A DNA stretch of 64,000 bases from Chinchilla lanigera. Taxonomy: Eukaryota > Chordata > Mammalia > Rodentia > Chinchillidae. Both the position numbers and the translations under genes were made by a program. A model generated the notes under the pieces. It made no database searches. It saw only the letters and a program-made list of their open reading frames with translations, and was not told the DNA's origin. Below are positions 1 through 12,316 of this stretch, one piece after another; position 1 is the stretch's first letter, and each line of letters opens with the position of its first letter. The stretch spans positions 3,624,958-3,688,957 of the forward strand of contig NW_004955475.1 of the NCBI RefSeq assembly GCF_000276665.1, given 5' to 3'.

Positions 1-33
<33 letters not shown>
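1..33. repeat. (AC)n microsatellite
   Basis: Perfect CA dinucleotide repeat running off the left window edge. It sits inside the MaLR LTR at the same position as the repeat at 1862-1899. Confidence 0.98.
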
Positions 34-36
<3 letters not shown>

Positions 37-108
37 TCCAACCACTTCAAAACTACCCACCTATAACCACATGAATCCTTGGAGGACATCTACATACAAA
101 TCATAACA
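1..108 (-). mobile_element. MaLR-type LTR, partial (3' LTR of an antisense element)
   Basis: On the minus strand this ends in TGTTATGATTTG at position 108, the typical start of a MaLR LTR. The segment 34-108 is clearly homologous to 1900-1979, the matching part of the other LTR. Both copies carry an AC microsatellite at the same place. The rest of this LTR lies left of the window, so its target duplication cannot be tested. Confidence 0.7.
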
Positions 109-1565
109 TTCCAAACCTGGCTCACAAGAGAATTCTGCACATTCCTTTATGCAAAAGGCATTTAGTCCATCTATAAGAGTTTCCAAAGTTCTAAAAGTTT
201 CAGCATTGAAGAAAAGTCCAACTGCAAAATCTGGTCTGTGATTTAAGGCAAACACCTAGCTCTGAGCCTTGTACAAGTAAAAAGGAAATTAAATACTTCC
301 AACAAATAATGGCACAAAGTAAACATTTCCACTCCATAGGCTACACATAGGAGATAGAAAGGAATGAAACAAAAGCAAGTACAAAATTCAGTAAGGCAAA
401 CATTAAGTCCTGAAGTGCCGTGTCCAGCACCTGGAGTAGTATGTGGCTAGTTGTAAACTCCAAAGGGCTTGGGTGGCTCTGCTCCTATGGTATAGCCAGT
501 GCTTTAGTTTCCATGCCTTCTATCTTGGGTGCGCTTTGTTCAATACTTGCAGATTTCTTCAGATGATCCACGTTGCTGATAGCTCCAAACTTCCAGTGTC
601 TCCACTGCTCCTTTAACTTCACATTCACAGCTTGACAGACTCCCCCCTCAAGCCTCAAGAGCACACTGTCTGGCTTCCCAGGGCTATGAAACATGGTTGA
701 AGCTTTCCTGATCCTGTGATTCTTGCATTCTGCATGCATCTAAAGCCAAAACCACGTGGGTGATCCCAAAGTCTGCTGCCAGCTGGAACAGTAGTCAGAC
801 TTCCTTCTGTCTTGGTTTTAAGGGTCAAGGGACTGGATTGCTTGGTGCTATGAACTCAGTTTTGAGGAACAAATTCCCCATATTGATGCCATTTTGGAAC
901 ATCTTGGTCTGTGGTTCTCTTCTCAAAGCAAAGTCTTCCACACTTGCAAGTTTGAAGTTGCACAGGAAGGAATCCTGCTGGTTCTTGTGATGTCCTTAGG
1001 CCACCTTTTCTATTGTCCTCTTCCTTTTCAGCAACCAAGTTCTTTTCTGTTCCTTCTTTGCTACCAGAGCTTCCTCTCTGTCCATACTCAAAACATTCTA
1101 AATCATTCTGAGGAGATCTTTACTCATAGATTGGGCTAAAAGTTCTCAAATGTACCCATTTCACTGCCACAATAGGCTAATCAGCCTATACTCTACCAGA
1201 ATAATTAGTCCAGTACCCTTAATCTCATTCTCAGGAAATGTCTTTAGACAGGAGAAAAATACACACAAATTTCCTGCCAAAGCATAATACACATTGTCCG
1301 GATTCCAACCAGCAGTGCAGTCTTCATTCTTAACAGAAACCTCCTGAGGCTGATCTTTACCATCTGCCCTTCTATCAGCATTGTGATGTTCTGAGCACTG
1401 ACTAGATTCCCCCTTTCAAGTTTACTTTACGGTGTACCAGGTTTTCTTCTTCAACCATCATCTCTAAAACTTTTCAAATTCTTTCCACAGGCAAGTTCCA
1501 AAGGCTTCTGAAACACGTAGCCAGGTAGAGTCAAGCAATGACCCCATTTGTCTGGTACCAAAATG
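109..1565 (-). mobile_element. MaLR internal region, antisense, decayed
   Basis: Reading the minus strand, the first internal bases after the 5' LTR are CATTTTGGTACC, followed by a GGGGTCATTGCT stretch. This is the same entry sequence as in the complete MaLR at 19796. The part around 894-1090 matches 20360-20590 (opposite strand) and 22860-23060. The part around 150-480 matches 21985-22460. No long open frame survives. MaLR elements are non-autonomous relatives of ERV-L. Confidence 0.8.
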
Positions 1566-1857
1566 TGTGTTACATTTTTCATTACTGTGACAGAACACTC
1601 AACACCCACAAGTTAAATGAGGAAAGATTTATTACAGCTCACAGGCTGTATAGGTTTCAGTTCAAGTTGGCTGATTCCAAGGCAGAGCAACATGACAGAG
1701 GAGTCCAGGGCAGGTCATGTAGGAGGCAGCACCAAGGCTGCCTGCTTTCTTTCTATCATTTTATATTCCATCCAGGCTACAAGCCTATTGACTGGTGACA
1801 CCACAGCCAGTGTGTGGCTTTCATTATCCACACATTTAATCAAAGTATAGCACCCTT

Positions 1858-1903
<46 letters not shown>

Positions 1904-1979
1904 TAATCCAGCCACTTTCAAAATTCTACACCTATGAACACATGAGGCTTTGGGTGGACATCTAATATTAGCTATTACA
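1566..1979 (-). mobile_element. MaLR-type LTR (5' LTR of the antisense element)
   Basis: The minus strand starts TGTAATAGC at 1979 and ends ...GTAACACA at 1566. A polyadenylation signal (AATAAA on the minus strand) falls at about 1628-1633, in the expected place near the end of a MaLR LTR. It contains an internal AC repeat at 1862-1899. LTR, internal and partial LTR together form one element of about 2 kb. Confidence 0.8.
1862..1899. repeat. (AC)n microsatellite inside the MaLR LTR
   Basis: Uninterrupted CA repeat. On both sides the sequence is homologous to that around the repeat at 1-33, so both repeats descend from one seed present in the LTR. Confidence 0.97.
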
Positions 1980-2375
1980 CATAAGTTGAACCATTCTGTG
2001 GTCCTTGGGATGAAATTTTTTTGGTCATAATATGTTTTTAATGATATATAACATTCTCTTTGTGAGCATTTCAGTGTCTATGTTTACTGAAGAGATTGAC
2101 CTGTAGTTTTCTTTTTTAATGGCATCATTGTCTGGTTTTAGAATCAGGAAAAATTCTGGCTTCTAGGTATAAACTTGGAAGTATTCATTCACTTTCAAAT
2201 TAACTAAAATGTCCTAGGATCATTGACACTGTATCTTCACTTAGCTTCTTTCAGAACTCAGGACTGAATCCACTGCATCTTAACTTTTGTTAGTAGGTAG
2301 GTTTTTAATTACTGCCTCAGGTTTGCTGCCTAGTATTGTATTTATGATGATATTTTTCTGCTATTTGTAGTTCAT
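1980..2375 (-). mobile_element. L1 ORF2 fragment (reverse transcriptase region), antisense
   Basis: On the minus strand this reads as decayed L1 ORF2 around the palm domain: a stretch matching the usual 'pattern of pleas to accept aid' zone (CCAGACAATGATGCC at about 2122-2136), followed by the 'reach into the target' zone. Many stops are present. It abuts the MaLR LTR directly. Confidence 0.6.
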
Positions 2376-3060
2376 GTGGGATGCAGAGGATGAAGAGGAA
2401 AAGATGAACCTTTAGTGAAAATAGAGACATAAGAGAATTGGCAGTAAGTTAAAAATGTGGGTATAGACCCTGTTGGAATAATTTTTATAGCTGAATTAGA
2501 AGGATAGATTATTTAATAGAGTTTTAGAGAGCCATTGTGAAGGCAAGAGAAGATATACAAGGTGAGTTGAAATTTATTTAGTGATTATGGGTGGTTGTGA
2601 GATTGTTGCAACCTTTTTATATATTTGCACTTATGTTTTCATTCTCTAAGACCAATTTTGTTAAGGACTGCCCAGATAGCCCCTTCAATGATACTGTTAA
2701 GCACTAGTCAATTCTTATTTTCTAATGCACATATGCAGAATACGTGTATATATGTATATATATTCCATATTTTATATTATCACATTCCATATTATAAGTG
2801 GAGAGGAGGACAGGGAAGGTAAGGTGAGAGTAAGAGGGTGAGAGTAAGAGGATGAGAAATGAAACGGAATAAAAAAGAAAGAAACTCAAAAGTTAAAAAA
2901 AGTAAAGGTAATCAAAAATAAAATGTAAAGACTAAAAAGAGAGGACTACAAAGGGGTAAACATTAAACAATAAAGTAAAATTTAGAAATGCCAATACAGA
3001 AACAAGACCCAGAATAAAAGAAAAATAAACATGAGATAACTGAGCATAAACCAGTAACAT
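2376..3060. other. Intronic sequence, partly purine-rich, no gene seen
   Basis: Nothing recognisable up to about 2790. From 2790 to 3060 the plus strand is strongly A/G-rich, with a short tandem (about 14 bases, GAGAGTAAGAGG type) at 2823-2852. It may belong to the outer 5' part of the L1 that follows, but I cannot show this. Confidence 0.4.
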
Positions 3061-6000
3061 CAATAAAAATAAAACCCTTTAAAAATGTTCCAGCATTATC
3101 TCAGAGTGTCTACACAGGTTCCTTTCCAATGAAGTCAGAGTCTGATTATAAGCAGCTAAGGTGTTTCTCTCTGTGGAACACTCAATAACTTGCCAGAGGC
3201 AGGAAGGGTTGTCCCTCCATCAGGAACCATATTCTGGATGCTCAAACTGTGGCCAACTGCAGGCATCCATCTGTATCTCAAGATCTAATTGCCTCATTCA
3301 GTTTAGAAAATAAATGTGGTACAATTTGTCTGACTCCTGGTTTCTTGTCTAGATGGGCTTCTGCCAGTGTCCTTATGCTTGCACTCCTTTTAATGCCTGG
3401 CAAATATGGTGATTATCTCTGTCTTCTCTCCACTGGCATTCTTTGCCCAGGATAGTATATGCTCAGAATACCTCCACCCAAGATGCCATATTTTGTCTCT
3501 CTGCCTGGAGTTGTTTATCTGTGTGTCTCAAGAGCTCTACTCTCAGACTTTCCTGAAAAACCTTGGACCACCTGTGCACTGAGCAGAGGGCTCCTTTTTT
3601 CAGCACTGGATGGTAAGCAGGACCTAAAGACATGCCAGCCCATTTTGGTATTTGGAGAATCAATAGGAGAGTGCCTTCGCTGTTCTGGATATGCCAACCA
3701 ATCTCCTCTACTGAACATTCTGATCTGTATGGTTGGTGCAGAGTCATATTTCCCTGTCCTATGCAGTCTCTAGGTAGATGGTGCTGGAGATACCCTGTCA
3801 GCAATCACAGGTAGCAGTGATCCATAAGTACATCACTCATATTGTTTTGAGGAGAATTGGCAAATTACCTTTTCTGTTGTCAGGAAAAAGGCCTCATCAT
3901 TCACAGACACTGGAGTCCTATTATTTTCATGACCTGAATGCATAGCATTTTGCTTCATACAACGTTATGCTTTTGGGTTCTTTTGAATCCTGGCTTACAT
4001 GTACATCAATGATGGTGACCAGGAATCACAGAAAAGCAGGAGTTATTGTGAGTCTATCCCATCATCCCAGAAGCCATTGAAGAGCCAGCTCTTTCAGTCT
4101 ATATGAGCCTTTCCCAACATGGATGGTGTATATGTTAAACTTTGAGTGAGAGTTGGGCTGTCATAATGCTGGAGTGGCCTGTTTTTGCCTTGGACCCTCA
4201 ACATTGGATTTTCATGCAGCTAGATTGTCTTTTCATTTACGATTTTGCATCAGACTTTATCTTTTACAGTTGCTCAAGGAACCTGCTTTTTCTGAGTGCT
4301 AATTGAGAGAGTCTCACCATTCTTTTCACCATTTAGAGGAGCATCTTCCCTCTTCCAAGACCATATGTTAAATCAAATAGACTAGATACATCGGGTCAAG
4401 TGTGATTGCAGAGGCCTGTAATCCCATCACTCAGGTAGTTCAGGCAGGAGGATTGCCTGAGTTTGAGGTCACCTTGGACTACATAGTGTGTTCAAGGCAA
4501 GCCTAAATTACATAGTGAGACCCAAACTAAAAAAAAAAGAGAAACCAAACACAAAAACTAGGCACAAAAAGACAAATACTACACAATCACTCTTATACAG
4601 AAGTTGAAAAAAAAAAAACAAGAAATCCAGTGTGCATTGCTGAGAATCACCCTACTTGTGTGTACCACCTTTGTCCATGACTTTTAACCAACTGTGGGCT
4701 GCATAGGAAGGACCCCAGGACACACATAAACCACAAAATTGTGAAGAACTAGACTTGAGAAAATGTCATAGATGCTCAGGTGCATGTTGGCTGGTCCACA
4801 GACTAGATATCCATTTAGAATTTTAATGAACAAATCTTAAATCAAACATGGCTGAAGGGAGGAGGACTCATATTAGAAAGACTCAGAGAAGATCAACTAA
4901 AACACAGGTAATTGGAAGCAGGGGAGGTTCATGTACTTTGACACAGAAAATTGATTTCAAAAAGTTGCTTGTAGCTCAACCAAAACATAGGAGTTAAATT
5001 AAGAGAAGCAATCCACCAAGTCTGGTCTGCAGGACCTACACACTCATCCACCCCAGAATCAATCATCTTCAGAATTTTCCAAAGAGGTGCAGAGAACCAA
5101 GGAGTGCATCAGAGTCTAGCCTTTCGGAATATACTTTGCATATGCAGGCTCCTTCATCCCATCAACCTCTCTCCAAACACTTAGAAGGTTACAGCCCTGC
5201 AGCATCTTCCCAGTGCGCACCAGTGGGAAGAGAGATTCCTTCCCATTTACCTAATGGCAGGCAGTGAGAGGACAACTTAATGGCAATTGCTGAGTCCAAC
5301 CAAGTTCTCCTGTCTGTACTCATCAATATGTAGCCTATGGTACACCTGACTCACCAGTAGGCACTTCAAGTTTGTCCCATGGCAACTGGGACCTTCATCT
5401 AGCACCGAGTTCACATTGGTCCTGTTTGTTTGTACCTCACACCTTGAGGTTGCCTGAATTTCCACCTAGTGCTCACTGCCCCCACATCATCCCTAGTCCT
5501 GCTAAAGACAATATCTGACATCCAGCAGCAATACTGGTCACCCTGAGTCCCCATGGGGAGCCACAGTCATGTGTGATCTCCACCTGGTGCACTGAACCCT
5601 CTGAAGCCTCCACTCAGGGCTAGATGTCCTGTCCCCATCCTGTGTGATTAGGGCCTCCATCTTGCACCTTACCACAGTCCCAGGTAGTGTTCAGCTGGTA
5701 CATTAGGTCAGAGTTCTGCTCGGTTTGTTGCAAAGGTTAAAGGTATACCTGATTTTATCAGGGCCCCACACCTCTGTAAGATTCCAACTAATGCCACCTC
5801 CAGCTGTCCTGCTAGAATCTCTGCACAACAATCCCAGGTACACCTGAGATGCTACCATGTGCCCCAGTCTGCTAAGGAGCATCCATTTGCTGCTGTAAGC
5901 TGGTCCCATGGACACTGGAACATACACCAGTTACCCAGCATAGATCTTCAACCGGTAAGAATCCATTTCAGGTACCTCAGAATCCAATGTCTCACCCCTT

Positions 6001-7090
6001 TTCTGGGCACAGTCAGGGGTTTATAGACAGGAGACCCATTGAAGAGAGAAGCCTCCACACAAACTCACAGGCCAAAAACAGAGGCAAAGAGGAACGTTAC
6101 TTGTTGGATTAAAGACACCAGAGTTTGGAAAAAATACTATTCTGAAAATATATATTCTGAAAATATAAGAATTTCTTTTTTATTTTCTAAATTCTTTGGA
6201 CCCATTTGTCTCCTGTCTTGACATTAAAAAATTATTATTTTTTATGTTTGGAATTTTATCACCCATTTTCTGTTCCTTTTAAAATATTTTTATTTTTGAA
6301 AGGTCCTTATCTATCTATCTACATATTTATCTATTTTGCTATCTCTTTAAACTTGTTTTCTTAGTATTTTTTCTTCTAGTTTAATTTCTATTTATTGCAT
6401 ATATTTTCTAAATTTTTTTATTAATATCTAATTCTACTAATTTTCTTTTGCTTCTTACTGTTAGGTTTTGTTTCAATCTTACCATCTCTTACCATCTTCC
6501 ACTGCTTACTTTTCAAAATCTATTTTTCTTTTCTTTTCTGCTCCCATATTTACACCTTGTCAGTACAGTCCTAGTGAAACAACTCTTTTAAATCTATAGA
6601 TATTTAATAATAACATACTATAAATGAAAATTTCTATTGTAAATGGAGGAAAATTGCTCAATTGAGTAGTTATTTACTGTATATCAATATCTCATTTTTC
6701 TGAGAGTTTGTACAATAAGTATAGACTTTCTTCCTATGGTTAAAGTTGGTACAATATTAGTGCAATTTGCCATTATTTAGCTTGCATTTGATGTTATTAT
6801 TGTTGCTGACTTTATTACTTTACCCCAGGTGACGTAGTTGGGACTATCAATTTTTTTTCTCTGTATGTCTATATTTATATTAACTAGGAGTCATAAACAA
6901 CACTGCATCCCACTAGCAAATAACTTGTTACTGAGCAAGGTGGGCCACAACCTTCCCCCTTTAAAAACTAGAAGTGGTTGTATCCTGGGATAGACCCAAG
7001 GCCAATAACTAGCTCAGCCTACAGGACATCTCTGAGAAGTTTTAAAGCTACAATAAAGCTACCCACCAGAGGCAACTTTCAAGTCTCAGC
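3061..7090 (+). mobile_element. Probable long 5' region of the L1 at 7091-13737
   Basis: No gene-like frame is convincing; the longest frames are about 110 codons and overlap on opposite strands. The layout resembles long L1 5' regions of several non-murid mammals: a GC-richer part (3061-6120), a T-rich part (6170-6850), then a segment at 6890-7090 directly before the ORF1 remnant with wording such as CAGGACATCTCTGAGAAG. I infer one element continuous with the L1 downstream. The exact 5' end is unknown. Confidence 0.4.
4392..4541 (+). mobile_element. B1-type (7SL-derived) SINE
   Basis: Contains the diagnostic 7SL-derived blocks: GCCTGTAATCCCATCACTC, GGCAGGAGGATTGCCTGAG and ACATAGTGAGACCC, ending in an A-rich tail at about 4529-4541. 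It is diverged from consensus and so is fairly old. Confidence 0.85.
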
Positions 7091-7395
7091 ACAGAAAACA
7101 AATAAAATGAAATGAAATAAAATAAAATGAAGTAAAATAATAAAATAAAATAGAAAACAATGAAATGTAATGCACTTCAAAGCTTCCAAGTCCCCAAAGC
7201 AGATCCATGGGTGAAGAAATAAAAAACACACAGCTAAAAATATCTAAAGTGATAGCAGTGGAGGCAACAAAACAGATTAATGAGACACTTGGTAAACTCA
7301 AAGCTGAGATAATTGCAAAGATGAAGACATAATGATCCCAATAAAACAAAGGACTAGTGACATTAGAGAAGATACAAAAAAATGAAAAGCTAAAA

Positions 7396-7519
7396 AAACA
7401 CATGCATGTAGCGACACATGCTTATATTCTCAGCATTGGTGGCGCTGAGTCAGGAGGTTTGCCACAAGAGAGAGGCCAGCTTGAGCTGCATAGTGAGATC
7501 CTTTCTCCACAAAACTTTA
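7396..7519 (+). mobile_element. B1-type SINE inside L1 ORF1
   Basis: Plus-strand blocks ATGCTTATATTCTCAGCATT, GAGTCAGGAGGTTTGCC, GGCCAGCTTGAGCTGCATAG and GTGAGATCCTTT are diverged B1 sequence. L1 ORF1 sequence continues on both sides, so the SINE is nested. Confidence 0.75.
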
Positions 7520-7812
7520 AGAATTTCATGCAAAGTGCAAATGTCTAATATAGAAAAAAAACCAGAGTCCATGAACAGTGTCACACAAAAATCCAAAAGA
7601 TTCAAAATTTTATTGAAAGTATATGTAGGAGAATCAACCAGTGAGAAGACTGTGTATCAGACATAGGTTGGTGATCAACTAAGAAGACATACCTTAAAAT
7701 GAAAAATCAATCCAGCAGCTTTGAGACAGGACAATGAAGACTAATTGAAAATCAATTGGAAGTAATGAGAAAATAAGAAGATAGTACATAGAGCATAAGA
7801 ACATCTTTACAT

Positions 7813-7830
7813 AAAAATGGCTGAAATTTT
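7813..7830. repeat. Target-site duplication, left copy
   Basis: AAAAATGGCTGAAATTTT here matches AAAAATAGCTGAAATTTT at 8925-8942 with a single difference. The two flank the twin-primed L1. Confidence 0.9.
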
Positions 7831-8924
7831 TTGAGTTTTATTTACTGTTTCAGGTTCTTACACTACTGATACAATACGATGTTTACACATGTGGGTCAGA
7901 TTTATTTCACTTATGAGAATGGTATCTAGTTGTGACCATTTACTTATAAAAGCCTCTAGTTTATCTTTTTTATAGCTGAGTAATACTCCACTGTATAAAA
8001 ATACCACAACTTTTTTATCCCTTTCTCAGTTGATGGGCATCTGTGCTGTTTCCAACTTTTAGATATGACAAATGGTGCCTCTATAAACAGGGGTGTACAT
8101 ATATTGCTGTTGTACGATGTTTTTAATTCTTCTGGGAAAATACCCAGAAGGGGAATAGCTGGGTTAACTGGGACTTCTAATCCTAGTTTTGTGAGGAAAC
8201 TCCACAATGACTTCTACAGTGGTTTCACTAACCTACACTCCCACCAGCAGTGGAGAAGTGTTCATTTTCCTCAAAACCTCTCCAACATTTGTTATTGGTT
8301 GATTTCTTGATGATAGCAATTCTTTCTGGGGTGAGGTGGAATATTAGTACAATAGATGTTATTAAGGGGAAAGAAATTGCTCAAAAGGAGGAACAAGGGG
8401 GATGAGGGAAAGGACAAAAAGAAAGAAAAAAAGAAAGAGGATAGATGATAGATAGATAGATGATAGAGATACAGATAGAGAGAGATAGAGAGATAGAGAT
8501 AGAGGAGGATAGTTGAGATAATTGTAGTGCTGATGTCTAATGGTTTATTGAAAGGAACAGTTAATGCTTATTTTTTTAACCACATTTGCATGCTCATATC
8601 TGGCAATATCAACAACTAATTTGAATACAACAATATGCATTATAACAACCATTGGTGAATTTCTACCATCTTGTTTAGTGAAGCTTTGTATCATTTCTAA
8701 TTTTTTTATTATTTTTATTCTTTTTAATTGTTTGATGAATCTTGCATTCTTACATCTGGGAATCTGAGCAACTTCTTTGAAGATAACAATATGTAACGTA
8801 ATAATGACTGTTAATTCCTATCATTTTGTTTTGAAACCCTGTATCATTTTTATTGTTTTTGCTTTGCTTTGCTTTTGCCTATGTTGTTGTTATTTTGCTA
8901 TTTTTAAAATTATCTTTAAAATAG
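7831..8924. mobile_element. 5'-inverted (twin-primed) L1 inserted in L1 ORF1
   Basis: The left part (7831-8340) is the 3' end of L1 ORF2 in antisense, with the familiar stretch at 8030-8230 about 80 codons from the ORF2 end. The right part (8341-8924) is sense L1 3' UTR ending in an A/T-rich tail. This [inverted upstream segment][sense 3' segment] order is the signature of twin priming. It is bounded by an 18-base target duplication with one mismatch (7813-7830 and 8925-8942), and the ORF1 sequence continues across the gap. Confidence 0.9.
8440..8503. repeat. GATA/GA-rich microsatellite
   Basis: Imperfect GATAGAT and GAGATA repeats inside the 3' UTR of the twin-primed L1, following a poly-purine run from about 8390. 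Confidence 0.9.
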
Positions 8925-10512
8925 AAAAATAGCTGAAATTTTCCCAAACCTGGAAACAATCTGACACAAAGATAAATGAGGCATATACAACCACAAATAG
9001 TTATGGCCACAAAAGATCTATACCAACATATATAGTAGTCAAGATTCCAGAAATTCAGCAACAATAAAAAAAAACCCAAAATTTTGAAAACTGTTAGAGA
9101 AAAGAAACATGTATGAAAGAAAACCCATCAGAATTATATCAGTCTTATTAACACAAACTTTTAAGTGAATAAGAGCTTAAGGGGAAGCATTTCAAGCACT
9201 AAAAGAAAGCAACTTCCAACTTGGATTGACATATCCTCAAATTTACCTTTCAAAATTGTTTGAGAATAAGACACCTCATTATAAAGACCACCTAAAAAAA
9301 TTTATGACCACTACACAAGTCCTCTATAAAGTTCTCAAGGATATCCTGAAAGAGAACAGAAAGCTCACAATGCCAATATGTCCAATATAGTGAATTTCCC
9401 AGCAAGGAAACAGTTAAATAGAAGGAATAGAAAGGGAAACAATAGCAGGAAAATATTGAAATGAGAGGGATAAGTCAATACTTATCAGTCATAACTGTTA
9501 ACATGAATATTCTCAATTCACCAAAATCAAAAGATACAGATTAGCAGAATGGTTCAAGAAATAAGATCGAAGAATATGCTCCATAAAAGAAATATTTAAC
9601 ACATAAACAAATTCATAGAGTAAAATTGCAAATTTGGAAAAAATATTCTATGCGTAGCAACACAAGAAAAGTAGTAGCCATACTAATTGCAGATAAATTA
9701 AATTTCAAGCCAACTGATCAGAATAGACAAAAATGTCATTGCACAATGGTTAAAAGAACAATTCAACAGGAACACATAACAATCATAAATATATATGCAC
9801 TAAATATCAGCACATCCTGCTTTATAAAAAAAACTAGTGGATGTAAACAACAAGATAAGCACCAGTAAAATTGTAATGGGGGCCTCATTATTTCACTGTT
9901 ACAAATAGGTATATGAACCAGACCAAAAATTCGACAAAAAAAATCACAATTAAACAAAATCTTTGAACAAATAGACTGAACATATATCTACAATGTTCCA
10001 CCCAACAACAGAACACACATTTTCTCAGAAACAAATGGGACTGTCTTGAAAATTTACCTCAGACTAGCCCATAGAGCATGTTTAAGCAGTTAAAATGAAT
10101 CAAAATTATCCCATGCATATTATCAAATCATACTTCAATGAAACTAGACTTCAATAGCAAGTGATACTCAGGAATTATGCAAGCATATGGAAATTATATC
10201 ACACTTTTTTGAATAATCAATATGTAACAGAGAAAATTAAAGAAGAAATTAGTTGTTACAATCAAATAATAATGCTAGTGCATCATACTGGATCCAATGG
10301 GACCCAATGAAAGGAGCTCTAAGAGGGAAGTTTGTAGTAATGAATTAACACATGAGAAAAATAGAGGAAGTTTAAATAATCTAAAGGTAAACCACGAGGT
10401 TATAGAAAAATAAGAATAATTCAAACTAAAAACCTGTACAAAGAAGGAAATTATAAACATCAGAGCAGAATTTAATGCAACTGAGACTTAAAAAGTACAA
10501 AGAATCAATGAA

Positions 10513-10762
10513 TTTTATTGTTTGAGCAATCTTTCGTTCTTACATCTGGTAATCTGAGCAAGGTAGTTGAGGATAGCGATATGGAATGCAACAACCACTG
10601 TTGATTGGTATTACTTTGTCTTGAGACTCTGTATCACTTTGAATGTTCTTTTGATTTATTTATGTTTGTGATACTGGTATGCTGGTACTGTTCTATTTCT
10701 TTGTTTCTCATTTATTACTCTCTTTAAAGTAAATAAATAAATGGATAAATAAATAAGAAATG
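10513..10762 (+). mobile_element. Truncated L1 3' end inserted in ORF2 of the host L1
   Basis: The segment from TTTATTGTTTGAGC to the AAATAAATAAATGGATAAATAAATAAG tail region is 3' UTR of the same type as 8540-8880 (TTCTTACATCTGG, ATCTGAGCAA). The flanking sequence (AAAGAATCAATGAA, then GCTTCTTTGAAAG) reads through as one L1 ORF2 stretch once it is removed. Ends are approximate. Confidence 0.75.
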
Positions 10763-12280
10763 CTTCTTTGAAAGTTTAAACAGACAAAACATTAGCCAAT
10801 TTACTGCAACTAAAAGTGAAAACAGCAAAATCACAATATATTCTGAAGAAATGCAGTAGCTCATTGGTAAGTATCTTGAGAGCATGTACTCCAGTAAAAT
10901 GAAAAATTCAGAAGAAATAGTAAGGTTCTGAGATATGCATGATTACTAAAGCAGAACCAAGAAGTTATAAACATCTTAATTAGTCCAATATCACTCAATG
11001 AAAATGAAATAATAATAGAAAACTACCAACTAAGAAAAACCCATTTTGTAACAAATTCACTGCCAAAATCAAGAACATTGGAGAAGATCCTATGCAAACA
11101 CTACTCAAACTATTTAATGAAATAGAAATGGAGGCAGAGTTCCCAAAGTCATTCTTGATAGTAAGAAATACGATGATGCAAAACCCAGAAAAGGACCAGT
11201 CTAGAAAGACAACTACAGTCCAATATATTGAACATAGATGCAAAAATATTCAATTGAACGTGGGCAAATAGAATGCAGCAAATCATCAAGAAGATTACAC
11301 AGTGATCATGTAGAGTTCATGTCAGAGATGTGAGGATGTTTTAATATATGCAGATCAATAAATATACTGCACTCCAGTGACACAAGCAAGAGTAAAATCC
11401 GCTGATCATTTTAATAGTCACAGAAAAAGCATTTCACAAAATCCATCCTCCATGCATAATAAAATCCCTAAGGGAAGTTAGAATTGCATATCTTTATATT
11501 TCAATTTGATAAAAACCACTTATAACAAAATAATATCCAAAATCATCCTAAATGGAGAAAAGCAGAAAGCTTTCACACTAAATAAGGAATAAGATAAGGA
11601 TAGCCACATTTACCATTCCTGTTCAATACTGTAGTTATTCAGGAGAAATAAAAAGGATGTGGATAGGAATGCTAGAAATTAAATTATCATTATTCACTGA
11701 AGATGTAATCCTTTACATAGAAGAAACCAAAAAAAATCACCAAAGAATTCCTAGAATTAATAACTAAATTTACGAGCATAGCTGCATACAAGCTGAACAC
11801 TCAAAATTCAATAGCATTCCTGTGTGCCATAAACAAAGTCACCAAGACAGAAATTAGGGAAATGACTCCTTTCAAAATAGTACAAAAATGAAATACTTAG
11901 GAATTCAGCTAACCAAGCAAGTGGAGACCTTTACATTAAAAAGTACTCTAAAAAAATACTCTGCAAAAAAGAGACCAAAATGAATACGAGAAAATGAAAA
12001 AAAAATCCCATGCTCCTGGATAAGAAGAACCAATATATTGAAAAAAGCCATACGTCAAAAGTTGTATACAGATTTAATGCAATTCCAAACAAAATGCTAG
12101 TAGCATTCCTCACAGCACTAGAGAAAACAATCCTAAAATTCATATGAAACCAGAAGAGACCTAAAACAGCAAAAACAATTCTGGGAAATAAAAATTCAGC
12201 GCCATCACAATCCCAGACTTGAAATTATACTACAAAGCTAAGATACAGGCAAATAGATGAAACCATCATGGTACTGGCAA

Positions 12281-12282
12281 AA

Positions 12283-12315
<33 letters not shown>

Positions 12316-12316
12316 A
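12281..12316. repeat. (CAG/CAA)n short repeat
   Basis: Mixed CAG and CAA trinucleotides inside the decayed L1 ORF2 C-terminal region. Confidence 0.9.

Noticed and set aside
3459..3804. Overlapping open frames of 104 and 113 codons on opposite strands
   Set aside because: Each is the shadow of the other in a GC-richer repeat-like stretch. No domain and no conserved start.
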